From an uncultured Blautia sp. (lineage in GTDB: Bacteria > Bacillota > Clostridia > Lachnospirales > Lachnospiraceae), in contig CAKRMK010000004.1 in the NCBI GenBank assembly GCA_934364795.1, positions 1-64,000 on the forward strand: 64,000 nt of DNA, read 5' to 3'. The notes below the pieces were generated by a model. That model was not told the origin of the DNA. It did no database searches and saw nothing but the letters and a program-made list of their open reading frames with translations. A program made the translations under genes and the position numbers. Below are positions 50,847 to 58,675 of this stretch, piece after piece. The first letter of the stretch is position 1. Each line of letters starts with the position of its first letter.

Positions 50847-52592
50847 CTAAAAAGATATTATGGTATTATTCATATCAATTGCACGGATATAATCCATTGA
50901 TTTTGAAATCTTTTTCACAAGCTCTATTCCGTGGATGTCAAAGTCCTCATGATCGTAGGTGTACTCCAGCGGATTAAAGTTTATTCCATTGTCTCTTATT
51001 CTTAATCTGCAGATATCATCTTCCAGACAAAGGTTGATGTCTATCCAGTTAGAAGTTTTTCCACCGAATTTAATAATGTTTACCGTCATTTCTTCCGCAC
51101 AAACGGCTGCAAGATTGGCTTTACTTCCAGATACTTTGTTTTGCCTGCAAAAATCCATGATTTTTCGATTAACAGTTCCGGCTTCATCCATGGTGCTTTT
51201 AATTGAAAAATCCAGATTTATTCCAGGATTTTTGTCCGGAACAATATAAAATGTTGAATTTTTGTGTTTGATTTTTCTGAAAATCCAGGCTGCAATTACA
51301 GTTATAATTTCAGTGGCAACAAATCCTATGGCAATTCCATTTGTGCCGATTCCATCGATTTGTTTCCAGATATAAATTCCAATAAAGGTTGCCGGCAGAA
51401 CAGCTACTGCATTTTCAAGGAAGGTGACAAAGCTTGCAATAGCTGTCTCTTCAATGGACTCATAGTAGCTTATTATAAATTTGTTCCAGAGATACGGTGC
51501 CACGCACAATGCAAAAATACGCAGCGCATGAACCATCTGTGTGCCAAGCTCTCCACCGCCGCTTCCAAACAGAAGTGTGATCTGCGGGGTAAATAACATG
51601 ATAAATACAAAGATTACAGCAAGTACTATGTAACTGTATTTCAGCATCTTTTTACAGAGTACATGAATTCCCACATAATCCTTTTCGCCAAAAAGAATTC
51701 CCGCAACATTTGGAATAACACCAATAATTCCACCGGTAAGCATTTCAACGATCAGCAGAACGTTATCGCAGACTGTGAATACTGCCATTCCCTCTTCCCC
51801 GATCTGATTCATAATGATCGTATTCAGACCAAGAGCCTTTATGAAATTGGTTGCCATGAAAACAAGCATAGGCACGCCTGTAACTACCGCTTCCTTGATA
51901 ATGCAAAAATCCTTTGCCTTCAGCCGGACAAAACAGATATTTCGTTTGTCAGAACGAACATAAATAATGAAAACCACCATTGCAAACAGGAAGCCAAGTA
52001 CGGTAGATAAAGAAGCACCTGCGATCCCAAGAGGCGTGAATCGGAGGAATATATAATCAAGAACAAGATTTATCACATTCGCCAGAATCAGATAAAGAGA
52101 AGACAGCTCCGGATGATTTTCCACACCAAGGTAGCTTACCATCATAAGACCGATTCCGATTACCGGAGCACCGAACATACTGATACGGATATAATCTCTT
52201 GTATAAGCTGTCAAAATGCCATCACCTGATACCAGAAGTCTGGCAATGGGACCGGCAGCCCAAAACGCACAGATTGAAAAAAGAACACCTACGGCAAGTG
52301 TCACTATGAAAGTAGCTGAAAATAACCTGGAAGCACTTTCCTTGTCACGCTTACCAAGCATGTTTCCTGCTGCTATAGAGCCTCCTACTCCAAGGCAGTA
52401 GCCTGTAAGCTGAACTATGGTTTCAACTGGAAGGCTCATGGTGACTGCCGACATTGCCTCAACACCAATTAAATTACTTACAAAAATTGTGTCTACAATG
52501 TTTCCCAGCTGAAGCGCCAGTGACATCATAATTCCTGGAATGATGTATTTATTTAGCTTTGCATTCAGCAGTCTGTTGTTTCTATTGTCCAC
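50847..52592 (-). CDS. MATE exporter fused to an RsbW/SpoIIAB-like ATPase domain
   Basis: First gene of the NRPS operon. Residues 1-440 form a 12-helix MATE transporter (LALQLGNIVDTIFVSNLIG near the start, VPMLVFMATNFIKALGLN in the second half). About 455-581 form a cytosolic GHKL domain. Its N box is AVCAEEMTVNIIKF (Glu501, Asn505) and G1 is RDNGINFNP, but the G2 loop is reduced to DIHGIELV, lacking the paired glycines. The frame runs back to a TTG at 52610; the GTG at 52592 (MDNRNN) lies eight bases after GGGAG and is preferred. A probable exporter of the NRPS product whose activity or partner binding is set by the STAS switch (inference). Confidence 0.92.
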   Translation of the reverse strand: MDNRNNRLLNAKLNKYIIPGIMMSLALQLGNIVDTIFVSNLIGVEAMSAVTMSLPVETIVQLTGYCLGVGGSIAAGNMLGKRDKESASRLFSATFIVTLAVGVLFSICAFWAAGPIARLLVSGDGILTAYTRDYIRISMFGAPVIGIGLMMVSYLGVENHPELSSLYLILANVINLVLDYIFLRFTPLGIAGASLSTVLGFLFAMVVFIIYVRSDKRNICFVRLKAKDFCIIKEAVVTGVPMLVFMATNFIKALGLNTIIMNQIGEEGMAVFTVCDNVLLIVEMLTGGIIGVIPNVAGILFGEKDYVGIHVLCKKMLKYSYIVLAVIFVFIMLFTPQITLLFGSGGGELGTQMVHALRIFALCVAPYLWNKFIISYYESIEETAIASFVTFLENAVAVLPATFIGIYIWKQIDGIGTNGIAIGFVATEIITVIAAWIFRKIKHKNSTFYIVPDKNPGINLDFSIKSTMDEAGTVNRKIMDFCRQNKVSGSKANLAAVCAEEMTVNIIKFGGKTSNWIDINLCLEDDICRLRIRDNGINFNPLEYTYDHEDFDIHGIELVKKISKSMDYIRAIDMNNTIISF

Positions 52593-52652
52593 TGTTTCAT
52601 CTCCCTTCAAAATTATGAAATATAACCAAATAAAGTTTGTATTTTATTTGTA

Positions 52653-52681
52653 ATTTTAACAAAAAAGCCATTATGTTTCAA
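52653..52681 (-). promoter_or_regulatory. Promoter of the NRPS operon
   Basis: TTGAAA (52681-52676), 17 bases and TAAAAT (52658-52653) on the minus strand, about 60 bases before the MATE-fusion start. The boxes are near consensus for the housekeeping sigma factor, with five of six matches at -10. The AT palindrome at 52706-52718 is 25 bases upstream of the -35 box, a usual place for an activator. Confidence 0.65.
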
Positions 52682-52910
52682 CACAGCTTAAGGAAATGAC
52701 TGTGTATTTTGCGAAAATAACGTGTTTTGCATATGTATAAAACAGGCTTCCTATGAACTTCCCTTTACTTCAAACTGACAGTTTTCGTCATTTTTCGCAA
52801 TTGTACTATCGGATTTAACCTTCCTTATTGTATCATAAAACAGCATGTTTTTTTATTACAGGGAATGAATTACGGGCACAGAGAATGAATTACATCCTTG
52901 AAAATACAGC

Positions 52911-52956
52911 AAAAAAATACAGGCGGATATCTCAAAAATGGAGATTCCGCCTGTAT
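52911..52956 (-). terminator. Strong terminator of the hybrid kinase gene
   Basis: Arms ATACAGGCGGA-ATCTC and GAGAT-ATCCGCCTGTAT pair almost fully around a short loop on the minus strand, followed by a seven-base T-run. It lies about 50 bases past the kinase stop. Confidence 0.85.
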
Positions 52957-53003
52957 AGGTCAGATTATCTTATAGAAAATGAAAGTGTTTTAAAGGAAAT
53001 AAT

Positions 53004-55058
53004 TTATTTCAATATCTTTCTCAGATGATCCAGTAAAACCTGAATATCAAAAGGCTTGGCAATATGTGCGTTCATTCCTGCTGCAAGAGTTTTATTTTTA
53101 TCCTCATCAAAAGCATTGGCTGTCATTGCAACGATAGGAATCTGTGCCTTACTTCCGGACAGCTTCCGGATTGTTCTGGACGCTTCATATCCATTCATAT
53201 TCGGCATCTGAATATCCATCAGGATAAGATCATAATAGTGCTCCTCATTTTCCAGAAGCATATTCACACAAATCTGACCGTCTTCTGCTCTTTCTACCTG
53301 AAAGCCATTTTCCTCCAGGATAGTGATGGCGATTTCTGCATTCAGGTCATTATCTTCTGCAAGAAGAATCCTTTTTCCCTGGAAATTGGCTTTTTCCTCT
53401 GAAGGAGGCTCCTGATGTAAAGACTTAATCTGCTCTTCTGATGCAATGGGGAAAGGAAGCTCAATGGTAGTTTTCGTGCCTTTTCCCAGTTTACTTTCTA
53501 CCAGAATTGTGCCCTCCATCAGCTCCACAAGTGCCTTTACAATAGGCAGGCCAAGTCCGGCACCGACTACCTTGCTTTCTGTGCTTGTACGCTCCCTGGT
53601 AAATTCCTCAAATATATGAGGCAGATATTCTTCGCTCATTCCAATACCGGTATCCTCCACCACAATACGGATAAGGACATAATCCACTTTTGGTGAAGGG
53701 AGTTCTGTTACGCTAAGGGTAATTTTGCCCCCGTCCGGAGTGTATTTTACTGAATTTCCAAGAACATTAAGAAAGATTTCTCTTACCTTTGTCTCATCGC
53801 AGATGATATATTCATGGTTGATACTTAAGTGGCAGGAATAATTCAGTCCCTTTTTCTTTGTTGCAGGTTCAAAAACGGCTTCCAGAGATTCCATCAGATC
53901 TCTGGCATTCACAGGTTCCGGATTCAGGACAGCCTTTCCACTTTCAATACGTGCCATTTCCAGCATATCATTGATCAGAGAAAGCAGAAATTCACTGGAA
54001 TATTTGATTTTCTGAATGTAGTCTTCGGATTTCTGGCGGTCATCCAGATGCTCATCAAGAAGTTCTGAAAAACCAATAATCGCATTCATCGGAGTACGGA
54101 TATCGTGACTCATATTAAAAAGGAAACGTGTCTTGGCCTCATTTGCCAGACGGGCTTTTTCTGCGGTTTTCTCGATTTTTCTGGCATATACGTATTCTTT
54201 ATAACGCTGCTGCTCGAACTGCCAGTAACCTACAGATACCAGACAGGTAAATGCAATTGCAAAGAAGAAATATCCCCAAATAATATTATTTGATATCCAG
54301 CCATATTCTGGTGCAATTTCCACATACCAGGTGTCGTTTGGAACCTGGCAGGCAACTTCAATGGCAAATTTCTCATTCAGGTCATCGCATCGGGCAATGG
54401 TTACATCTTTATCTGTACTCATATTATGCTTCCAGATCTGATAGTGGTAGCCTGCTTCTTCCAGGGAATCCAGATTTAATTTGTCCACAAATTTATCCCA
54501 ATTCAACACCAGAAGGGAAAATCCCCAGAACCCTTTATTGCCAGAAGAATCCTCTATATAAATAGGATCGAAAAGTAATGCCCCGGTACCGCCCTGCACC
54601 AGCTCAAATGGCCCTGCAATGGTATACTGTCCGCTGTCCATGGCCAGTTTCGCCTCTTTTTTACGCTGTGGATGGGTCAGCATGTCAAGACCAATTGCCT
54701 CTTCATTTCCTTCCAGAGGGTATACCTGTGATACGGTACCGTCACGGGCTAGTTCAAATGCTTCTATGATGTGTTCATCATCCTGAAGAAGGCTGCACAT
54801 ATCTGCATATTCCCTATCCCCGATTTCATATCCGGCCTCGACTATATTTTTCATGAAATCAGAAGCCACCAGATACTGATTCATCTGTGATTCAATACGA
54901 TTTACAGTTGCTTCAGCAGTGTAGGTGGCTTTCATTTTTTCTTCCTTTACCTGACTTTGATTTAAAAAGCAGATAAAAATAATCGTAATTATAAAGGTTA
55001 TGCAAAAAACAAGCGCTGTGCGAAAATTGATTGTTTTCCGGTTTGTTTTCCTCTCCAT
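53004..55058 (-). CDS. CHASE-domain hybrid histidine kinase
   Basis: Membrane sensor with its own receiver domain. The first helix is about 11-33 and an extracellular CHASE-like sensor spans about 70-255 ([19 protein letters not shown], then [10 protein letters not shown]). The second helix is about 260-283. HisKA has [15 protein letters not shown] (His318) and HATPase has [23 protein letters not shown]-terminal receiver (about 568-684) has phospho-acceptor Asp in [18 protein letters not shown]. The ATG at 55067 is only two bases from AAGGAG, so I prefer the ATG at 55058, one base after the stop of a repeat-encoded micro-ORF. No separate regulator gene is adjacent; it is upstream of, but terminated before, the NRPS operon. 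Confidence 0.9.
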   Translation of the reverse strand: MERKTNRKTINFRTALVFCITFIITIIFICFLNQSQVKEEKMKATYTAEATVNRIESQMNQYLVASDFMKNIVEAGYEIGDREYADMCSLLQDDEHIIEAFELARDGTVSQVYPLEGNEEAIGLDMLTHPQRKKEAKLAMDSGQYTIAGPFELVQGGTGALLFDPIYIEDSSGNKGFWGFSLLVLNWDKFVDKLNLDSLEEAGYHYQIWKHNMSTDKDVTIARCDDLNEKFAIEVACQVPNDTWYVEIAPEYGWISNNIIWGYFFFAIAFTCLVSVGYWQFEQQRYKEYVYARKIEKTAEKARLANEAKTRFLFNMSHDIRTPMNAIIGFSELLDEHLDDRQKSEDYIQKIKYSSEFLLSLINDMLEMARIESGKAVLNPEPVNARDLMESLEAVFEPATKKKGLNYSCHLSINHEYIICDETKVREIFLNVLGNSVKYTPDGGKITLSVTELPSPKVDYVLIRIVVEDTGIGMSEEYLPHIFEEFTRERTSTESKVVGAGLGLPIVKALVELMEGTILVESKLGKGTKTTIELPFPIASEEQIKSLHQEPPSEEKANFQGKRILLAEDNDLNAEIAITILEENGFQVERAEDGQICVNMLLENEEHYYDLILMDIQMPNMNGYEASRTIRKLSGSKAQIPIVAMTANAFDEDKNKTLAAGMNAHIAKPFDIQVLLDHLRKILK

Positions 55059-55059
55059 G

Positions 55060-55146
55060 TTACACATGACTCCTTGTTAATATCATGAATGAAACCCTTG
55101 TTAATATCATAAATGAAACCCTTGTTAATATCATGAATGTAACCAT
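55060..55146 (-). CDS. Possible 28-codon leader peptide built of an 8-residue repeat
   Basis: An ATG at 55146 opens a frame that reads MVTF followed by three copies of MILTR with VSF spacers, and stops (TAA at 55060) one base before the kinase ATG. The repeat unit is 24 bases, exactly eight codons, so the frame survives in all copies. No strong ribosome site is visible upstream. Each repeat carries ATTAACAAGG, and the last copy supplies the kinase's own AAGGAG. It may be a leader peptide coupling translation, or just the by-product of the repeat. Confidence 0.35.
   Translation of the reverse strand: MVTFMILTRVSFMILTRVSFMILTRSHV
55072..55143. repeat. Three tandem 24-bp repeats
   Basis: Three head-to-tail units at 55072-55095, 55096-55119 and 55120-55143. 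The plus-strand unit begins CCTTGTTAATATCAT and ends AATGAAAC; unit 2 and unit 3 each differ from unit 1 by one base. They lie directly before the hybrid kinase start. Copy number could vary by slippage and change the leader length. Confidence 0.9.
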
Positions 55147-55170
55147 AGTAACATAATATGGAAGATTTGT

Positions 55171-55587
55171 CTAATGTTCACTAGTAATATCTATAATATT
55201 TTCCACAGGTATTACTTCTTTGTTTTCCATACAAAGAATACGTCTGTAATGATCAATTTTTCGCACGGTTCCGGAAACCGTGTGATAAACACCGCCGTCC
55301 TTCTTTTGGTCTGGAATAAAATAAGTAACTGTGACAATCGTTTTTTGTAAAAGACTGGCTTCCAGCTTATGAAGTTCAATATCAAGCAGCTCTTTCTGTG
55401 TTTCGTCAAGCTGAATCTTTGGCTGGGTCAGGCGTCTTGTTTCCTCTGCTGCTTCTTTATAACCAGTCAGTGCCGCAAAGGGAGAAAACTGTGCTGCTCT
55501 GTCCATAATGTCCATAGGTGGATGGGTTTTGGAAACATGGTGAGGCAGATTTATAATATCATCATACTTGTGGTTATCAGATCCCAT
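55171..55587 (-). CDS. YolD-like family protein
   Basis: Small soluble protein with the YolD-like pattern IMDRAAQFSPFAALTGYKEAAEETRRLT near residue 30 and a basic beta-rich end (TVSGTVRKIDHYRRIL). In Firmicutes YolD-type genes usually sit beside a Y-family polymerase gene and are often SOS-linked. Here the polymerase is about 3 kb away at 58676, on the same strand but separated by two other genes. No LexA site was found. Biochemical role unknown. Confidence 0.88.
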   Translation of the reverse strand: MGSDNHKYDDIINLPHHVSKTHPPMDIMDRAAQFSPFAALTGYKEAAEETRRLTQPKIQLDETQKELLDIELHKLEASLLQKTIVTVTYFIPDQKKDGGVYHTVSGTVRKIDHYRRILCMENKEVIPVENIIDITSEH

Positions 55588-55696
55588 AAATAATACCTAA
55601 CTTTCCCTGACAAAATATTTTTTCTAAAGCGTGCTCCCAAAAGGCTTTCTCCAGAGCCTGTTAAAAAAGGCTTTAACCTTATTTTATAACAATTTT

Positions 55697-56860
55697 TTAT
55701 TTACAGTATGCCTTAATACTGCTTTTTAATCTGTTCAGACCATCTTTTAATACTTCCATGGAGCAGGCTAAATTCATTCTGAGGAAGCCCTCGCCATTGT
55801 GATACTCACGTCCGTCAGAGAGATACAGTCCGCTGTACTGACGGATAAAATCGCAAAGATCCTGTTCTTCCCGGAAAATCCTGGTACAGTCAAGCCATAA
55901 AAGATAGGTTGCCTCTCCTTTTACTGCATAAATTTCCGGAATTTCCTCCCTGATATATTCTTCTGCATATTTTCTGTTCTTCCAGAGATATTCTTTCAAA
56001 CTGTCCATCCAGGAGCCGCCCTGTTCAAAGGCAGCTACGGGTGCCATTGCAGCAAACACATTTGGCTCTGCCACTTCATCAGTATTCAGTCCTCTGTTTA
56101 CTTTATGCCGGATAAAGGGATCCGGGATCACCACTGCAGCAGTCTGGATGCCTGCCAGATTAAAAGCCTTAGTTGGAGCGATACAGGTGATACTGTTATT
56201 TTTACAGGTTTCGGAAACGGAAGCAAATGGAACATATCCTTTGTCCGGTCTTGTCAGATCGCAGTGGATCTCATCGGATAAAACAAGGACATGATATCTG
56301 GCGCAAAGATCACCAATTCTTGCAAGAGTCTCTTTATCCCATATTTTTCCAACCGGGTTATGAGGATTACAGAAAATCATTAAAGTTGTCTGTGGGTCTG
56401 CAAGCTTTTCCTCCAGATCCTGCCAGTTAATATGATATTCTCCGTTCTCATATTCCAGCTCACATTCCAGAGGATTTCTTCCATTATTCAAAATTGAGTT
56501 GAAGAATATATTATATACTGGGGTCAGGACTACTACTTTTTCGGCAGGAGTGGTCATTTTTCTTACAATACTGGAAATTGCCGGCACAACCCCAGTGCAG
56601 AAAATAAGCCATTCCCTGGCAATTTCAAAATCATGGCGTGTTTTCCACCAGTTCTGGTAAGCCTTATACCATTCTTCTGTAATCAGAGTATATCCGAAAA
56701 CACCATGCTGTGCTCGTTTTTGAATTGCTTCTATAATCTGTGGTGCAGTCTGAAAATCCATATCTGCAACCCACATGGGGAGTTCGCCCTCTTTCACATC
56801 CCATTTCATGCATCCTGTTCCACGACGGTCTACAGACTGGTCAAATATATATTCTGACAT
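55697..56860 (-). CDS. MalY/PatB-type PLP enzyme (C-S lyase or aminotransferase)
   Basis: Fold-type I PLP enzyme; characterised relatives cleave cystathionine or cysteine. It has the early RRGTGCMKWD and PMWVADMDFQTAPQI, NPHNPVGKIW, LSDEIHCDL, and the PLP lysine in APTKAFNLAGIQTA. The frame opens at 56920, but GGAG nine bases before the ATG at 56860 gives the family-typical start MSEYIFDQSVDR. It diverges from an NSS transporter, so the two may share control and an amino-acid substrate. Confidence 0.92.
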   Translation of the reverse strand: MSEYIFDQSVDRRGTGCMKWDVKEGELPMWVADMDFQTAPQIIEAIQKRAQHGVFGYTLITEEWYKAYQNWWKTRHDFEIAREWLIFCTGVVPAISSIVRKMTTPAEKVVVLTPVYNIFFNSILNNGRNPLECELEYENGEYHINWQDLEEKLADPQTTLMIFCNPHNPVGKIWDKETLARIGDLCARYHVLVLSDEIHCDLTRPDKGYVPFASVSETCKNNSITCIAPTKAFNLAGIQTAAVVIPDPFIRHKVNRGLNTDEVAEPNVFAAMAPVAAFEQGGSWMDSLKEYLWKNRKYAEEYIREEIPEIYAVKGEATYLLWLDCTRIFREEQDLCDFIRQYSGLYLSDGREYHNGEGFLRMNLACSMEVLKDGLNRLKSSIKAYCK

Positions 56861-57179
56861 TGTGTAATTCTCCTTTATTTTTCGAAATTTCCTGTGTATT
56901 CGTTTATTATAATCCTTCAACCATAATGTAAGTCAAGAATTTTTGTATTTTATCTTGATTTTGTATTATTTTTCTTTCTGTCCTGTTTTGGTATTTTTTT
57001 GTCATATTTTTTTGTCGTATTTTTATATTATTTCTTCTTGTTTTCAATTATTTTCAATTATTTTTTATTATTTCAGGCTGTATCAGGTTGCTTTTTTCTT
57101 TTCTATCATTTAATATAATTAGTTAGTTATTGTTTACAGATAACTTTAGATGGATGAAAAAGGAATCGAGGTAGCAACA
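56861..57179. other. T-rich divergent promoter region
   Basis: 319 bases between the divergent MalY/PatB and NSS genes. Minus strand: TTGACT (56936-56931) and TATAAT (56911-56906), spacer 19. Plus strand: TATAAT at 57114-57119 without a clear -35 box. Between them (56937-57075) the plus strand is extremely T-rich with short direct repeats, TTTTTTTGTCATA/TTTTTTTGTCGTA and two TTTTCAATTA units. No gene is supportable here. Confidence 0.6.
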
Positions 57180-58580
57180 ATGAAAGAGAAAAAAAGTAAC
57201 TTCAGTAATTCTCTGGGCTTCGTCCTGGCAGCCGCCGGAAGTGCCGTGGGTGTGGGAAACATCTGGCGTTTTCCCTATTTATGTGCGAAAGACGGGGGCG
57301 GATTATTTCTGGTGGTGTATCTGATTCTGGTTCTGACTTTTGGCTTTGTACTTCTGACCACAGACATTACCATAGGAAGAAAGACCAAACAGAATGCATT
57401 AAAGGCATTTGGAACATTACATTCCAAATGGGGATTTCTTGGATATCTGACCTTCCTGGTACCTGCACTGATCATGACTTACTATTCTGTAATTGGTGGC
57501 TGGATCACAAAATATTTCTGTACCTACATTGTATCTAATGGTAATGAGTTATCAGAAGATGGATATTTTACATCCTTTATTACATCAAAGGTATCTCCAA
57601 TTGTATTCATGCTCGTATTTTTGGCTCTTACTGCCTGGATCGTATACTGCGGTGTGGAAAAAGGAATTGAAAGATTCTCCAAATTTATTATGCCGGGACT
57701 GATCGTACTGATCATCGGAATCGCCATTTTCTCTCTTACACTTTCCAGTAAGAGTGCTGATGGAACTGTCCGTACCGGACTTCAGGGACTGAAAGTTTAT
57801 CTTTTCCCGGATGTAAGTGGTCTGACAGTAAAACGTTTCCTGGAAATCCTGCTTGATGCAATGAGCCAGCTTTTCTTTTCCTTAAGTGTTTCTATGGGAA
57901 TTATGGTTACTTATGGTTCTTATGTCAGAAATGAAGTGGATCTGAATAAATCCATTAACCAGATTGAAATTTTTGATACCGGAGTTGCTTTTCTTGCCGG
58001 TATGATGATCATCCCGGCAGTATACGTGTTCCTTGGTACAGAGGGAATGGCTTCCGGCCCAAGTCTGATCTTCATTTCCCTGCCAAGGGTATTCCAGGCA
58101 ATGGGCGGTGTAGGAAGAATTGTAGCAGTTGCATTTTTCCTGATGATGGGATTTGCAGCACTTACTTCCTGTGTATCTGTTATGGAGACTCTTGTTGCAA
58201 ACTGTATGGAAATTTTCCATAAGTCCAGAAAACAGATGTGCGCTATTATCGGAACCTATTCTCTGGTAACAGCTGTGCTGATCTGTCTTGGATATAATGT
58301 GCTGTACTTTGAGTTAAAACTTCCAAACGGTGCAACTGCACAGCTTCTTGATGTAATGGATTATATCAGCAACAGCTTCCTGATGCCGTTTATTTCCCTG
58401 CTTACCAGTATCCTCATCGGCTGGGTTGTGGGACCAAAATACATTATCAGTGAAGTGGAAAGAAATGGAGAGCATTTCAAGCGTGCCAAATTGTACAGCT
58501 TTATGATTAAATTTGTCGTTCCAGTAGTTATGCTGGTGCTGTTCCTGGTTTCTACAGGACTTGGAAATCTGTTTTTATAA
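57180..58580 (+). CDS. Sodium-dependent NSS (SNF) family transporter
   Basis: Secondary transporter of the LeuT-like neurotransmitter:sodium symporter family, usually for amino acids or amines. It has the signature SLGFVLAAAGSAVGVGNIWRFPY in helix 1 (read from SLGFVL) and the unwound-helix sodium/substrate region GVGNIWRFP. About 11-12 membrane helices over 466 residues. The frame opens at 57150, but GAGG eight bases before the ATG at 57180 sets the start (MKEKKSNF). Divergence from a C-S lyase suggests a sulphur or other amino acid as substrate (inference). Confidence 0.93.
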   Translation: MKEKKSNFSNSLGFVLAAAGSAVGVGNIWRFPYLCAKDGGGLFLVVYLILVLTFGFVLLTTDITIGRKTKQNALKAFGTLHSKWGFLGYLTFLVPALIMTYYSVIGGWITKYFCTYIVSNGNELSEDGYFTSFITSKVSPIVFMLVFLALTAWIVYCGVEKGIERFSKFIMPGLIVLIIGIAIFSLTLSSKSADGTVRTGLQGLKVYLFPDVSGLTVKRFLEILLDAMSQLFFSLSVSMGIMVTYGSYVRNEVDLNKSINQIEIFDTGVAFLAGMMIIPAVYVFLGTEGMASGPSLIFISLPRVFQAMGGVGRIVAVAFFLMMGFAALTSCVSVMETLVANCMEIFHKSRKQMCAIIGTYSLVTAVLICLGYNVLYFELKLPNGATAQLLDVMDYISNSFLMPFISLLTSILIGWVVGPKYIISEVERNGEHFKRAKLYSFMIKFVVPVVMLVLFLVSTGLGNLFL

Positions 58581-58605
58581 ACATACTCTAATTAGATTTT
58601 TGAAT

Positions 58606-58640
58606 CGGTTGTCTCAAAATTAATGAGGCAGCCGTTTTTT
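58606..58640. terminator. Terminator between convergent NSS and polymerase genes
   Basis: CGGTTGTCTCA and TGAGGCAGCCG pair around a seven-base loop, followed by TTTTTT on the plus strand. It is 25 bases past the NSS stop and 36 bases from the polymerase stop, so it may serve both genes. Confidence 0.85.
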
Positions 58641-58675
58641 GATGCATTGGAAAATTTCGTTGAAATCCCCATTTC

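Larger units (their letters stand above)
52593..53003. other. Upstream control region of the NRPS operon
   Basis: 411 bases without a supportable gene. It holds the operon promoter (52653-52681), the near-perfect palindrome ATTTTGCGAAAAT (52706-52718), a related TTTTTCGCAA block near 52793, and the terminator of the hybrid kinase gene (52911-52956). The middle is AT-rich. A 66-codon plus-strand frame at 52828 runs through the terminator and is not credible. Confidence 0.6.

Noticed and set aside
52828..53028. 66-codon plus-strand frame before the NRPS operon
   Set aside because: It reads through the strong terminator of the hybrid kinase gene and has no ribosome site or recognisable product.
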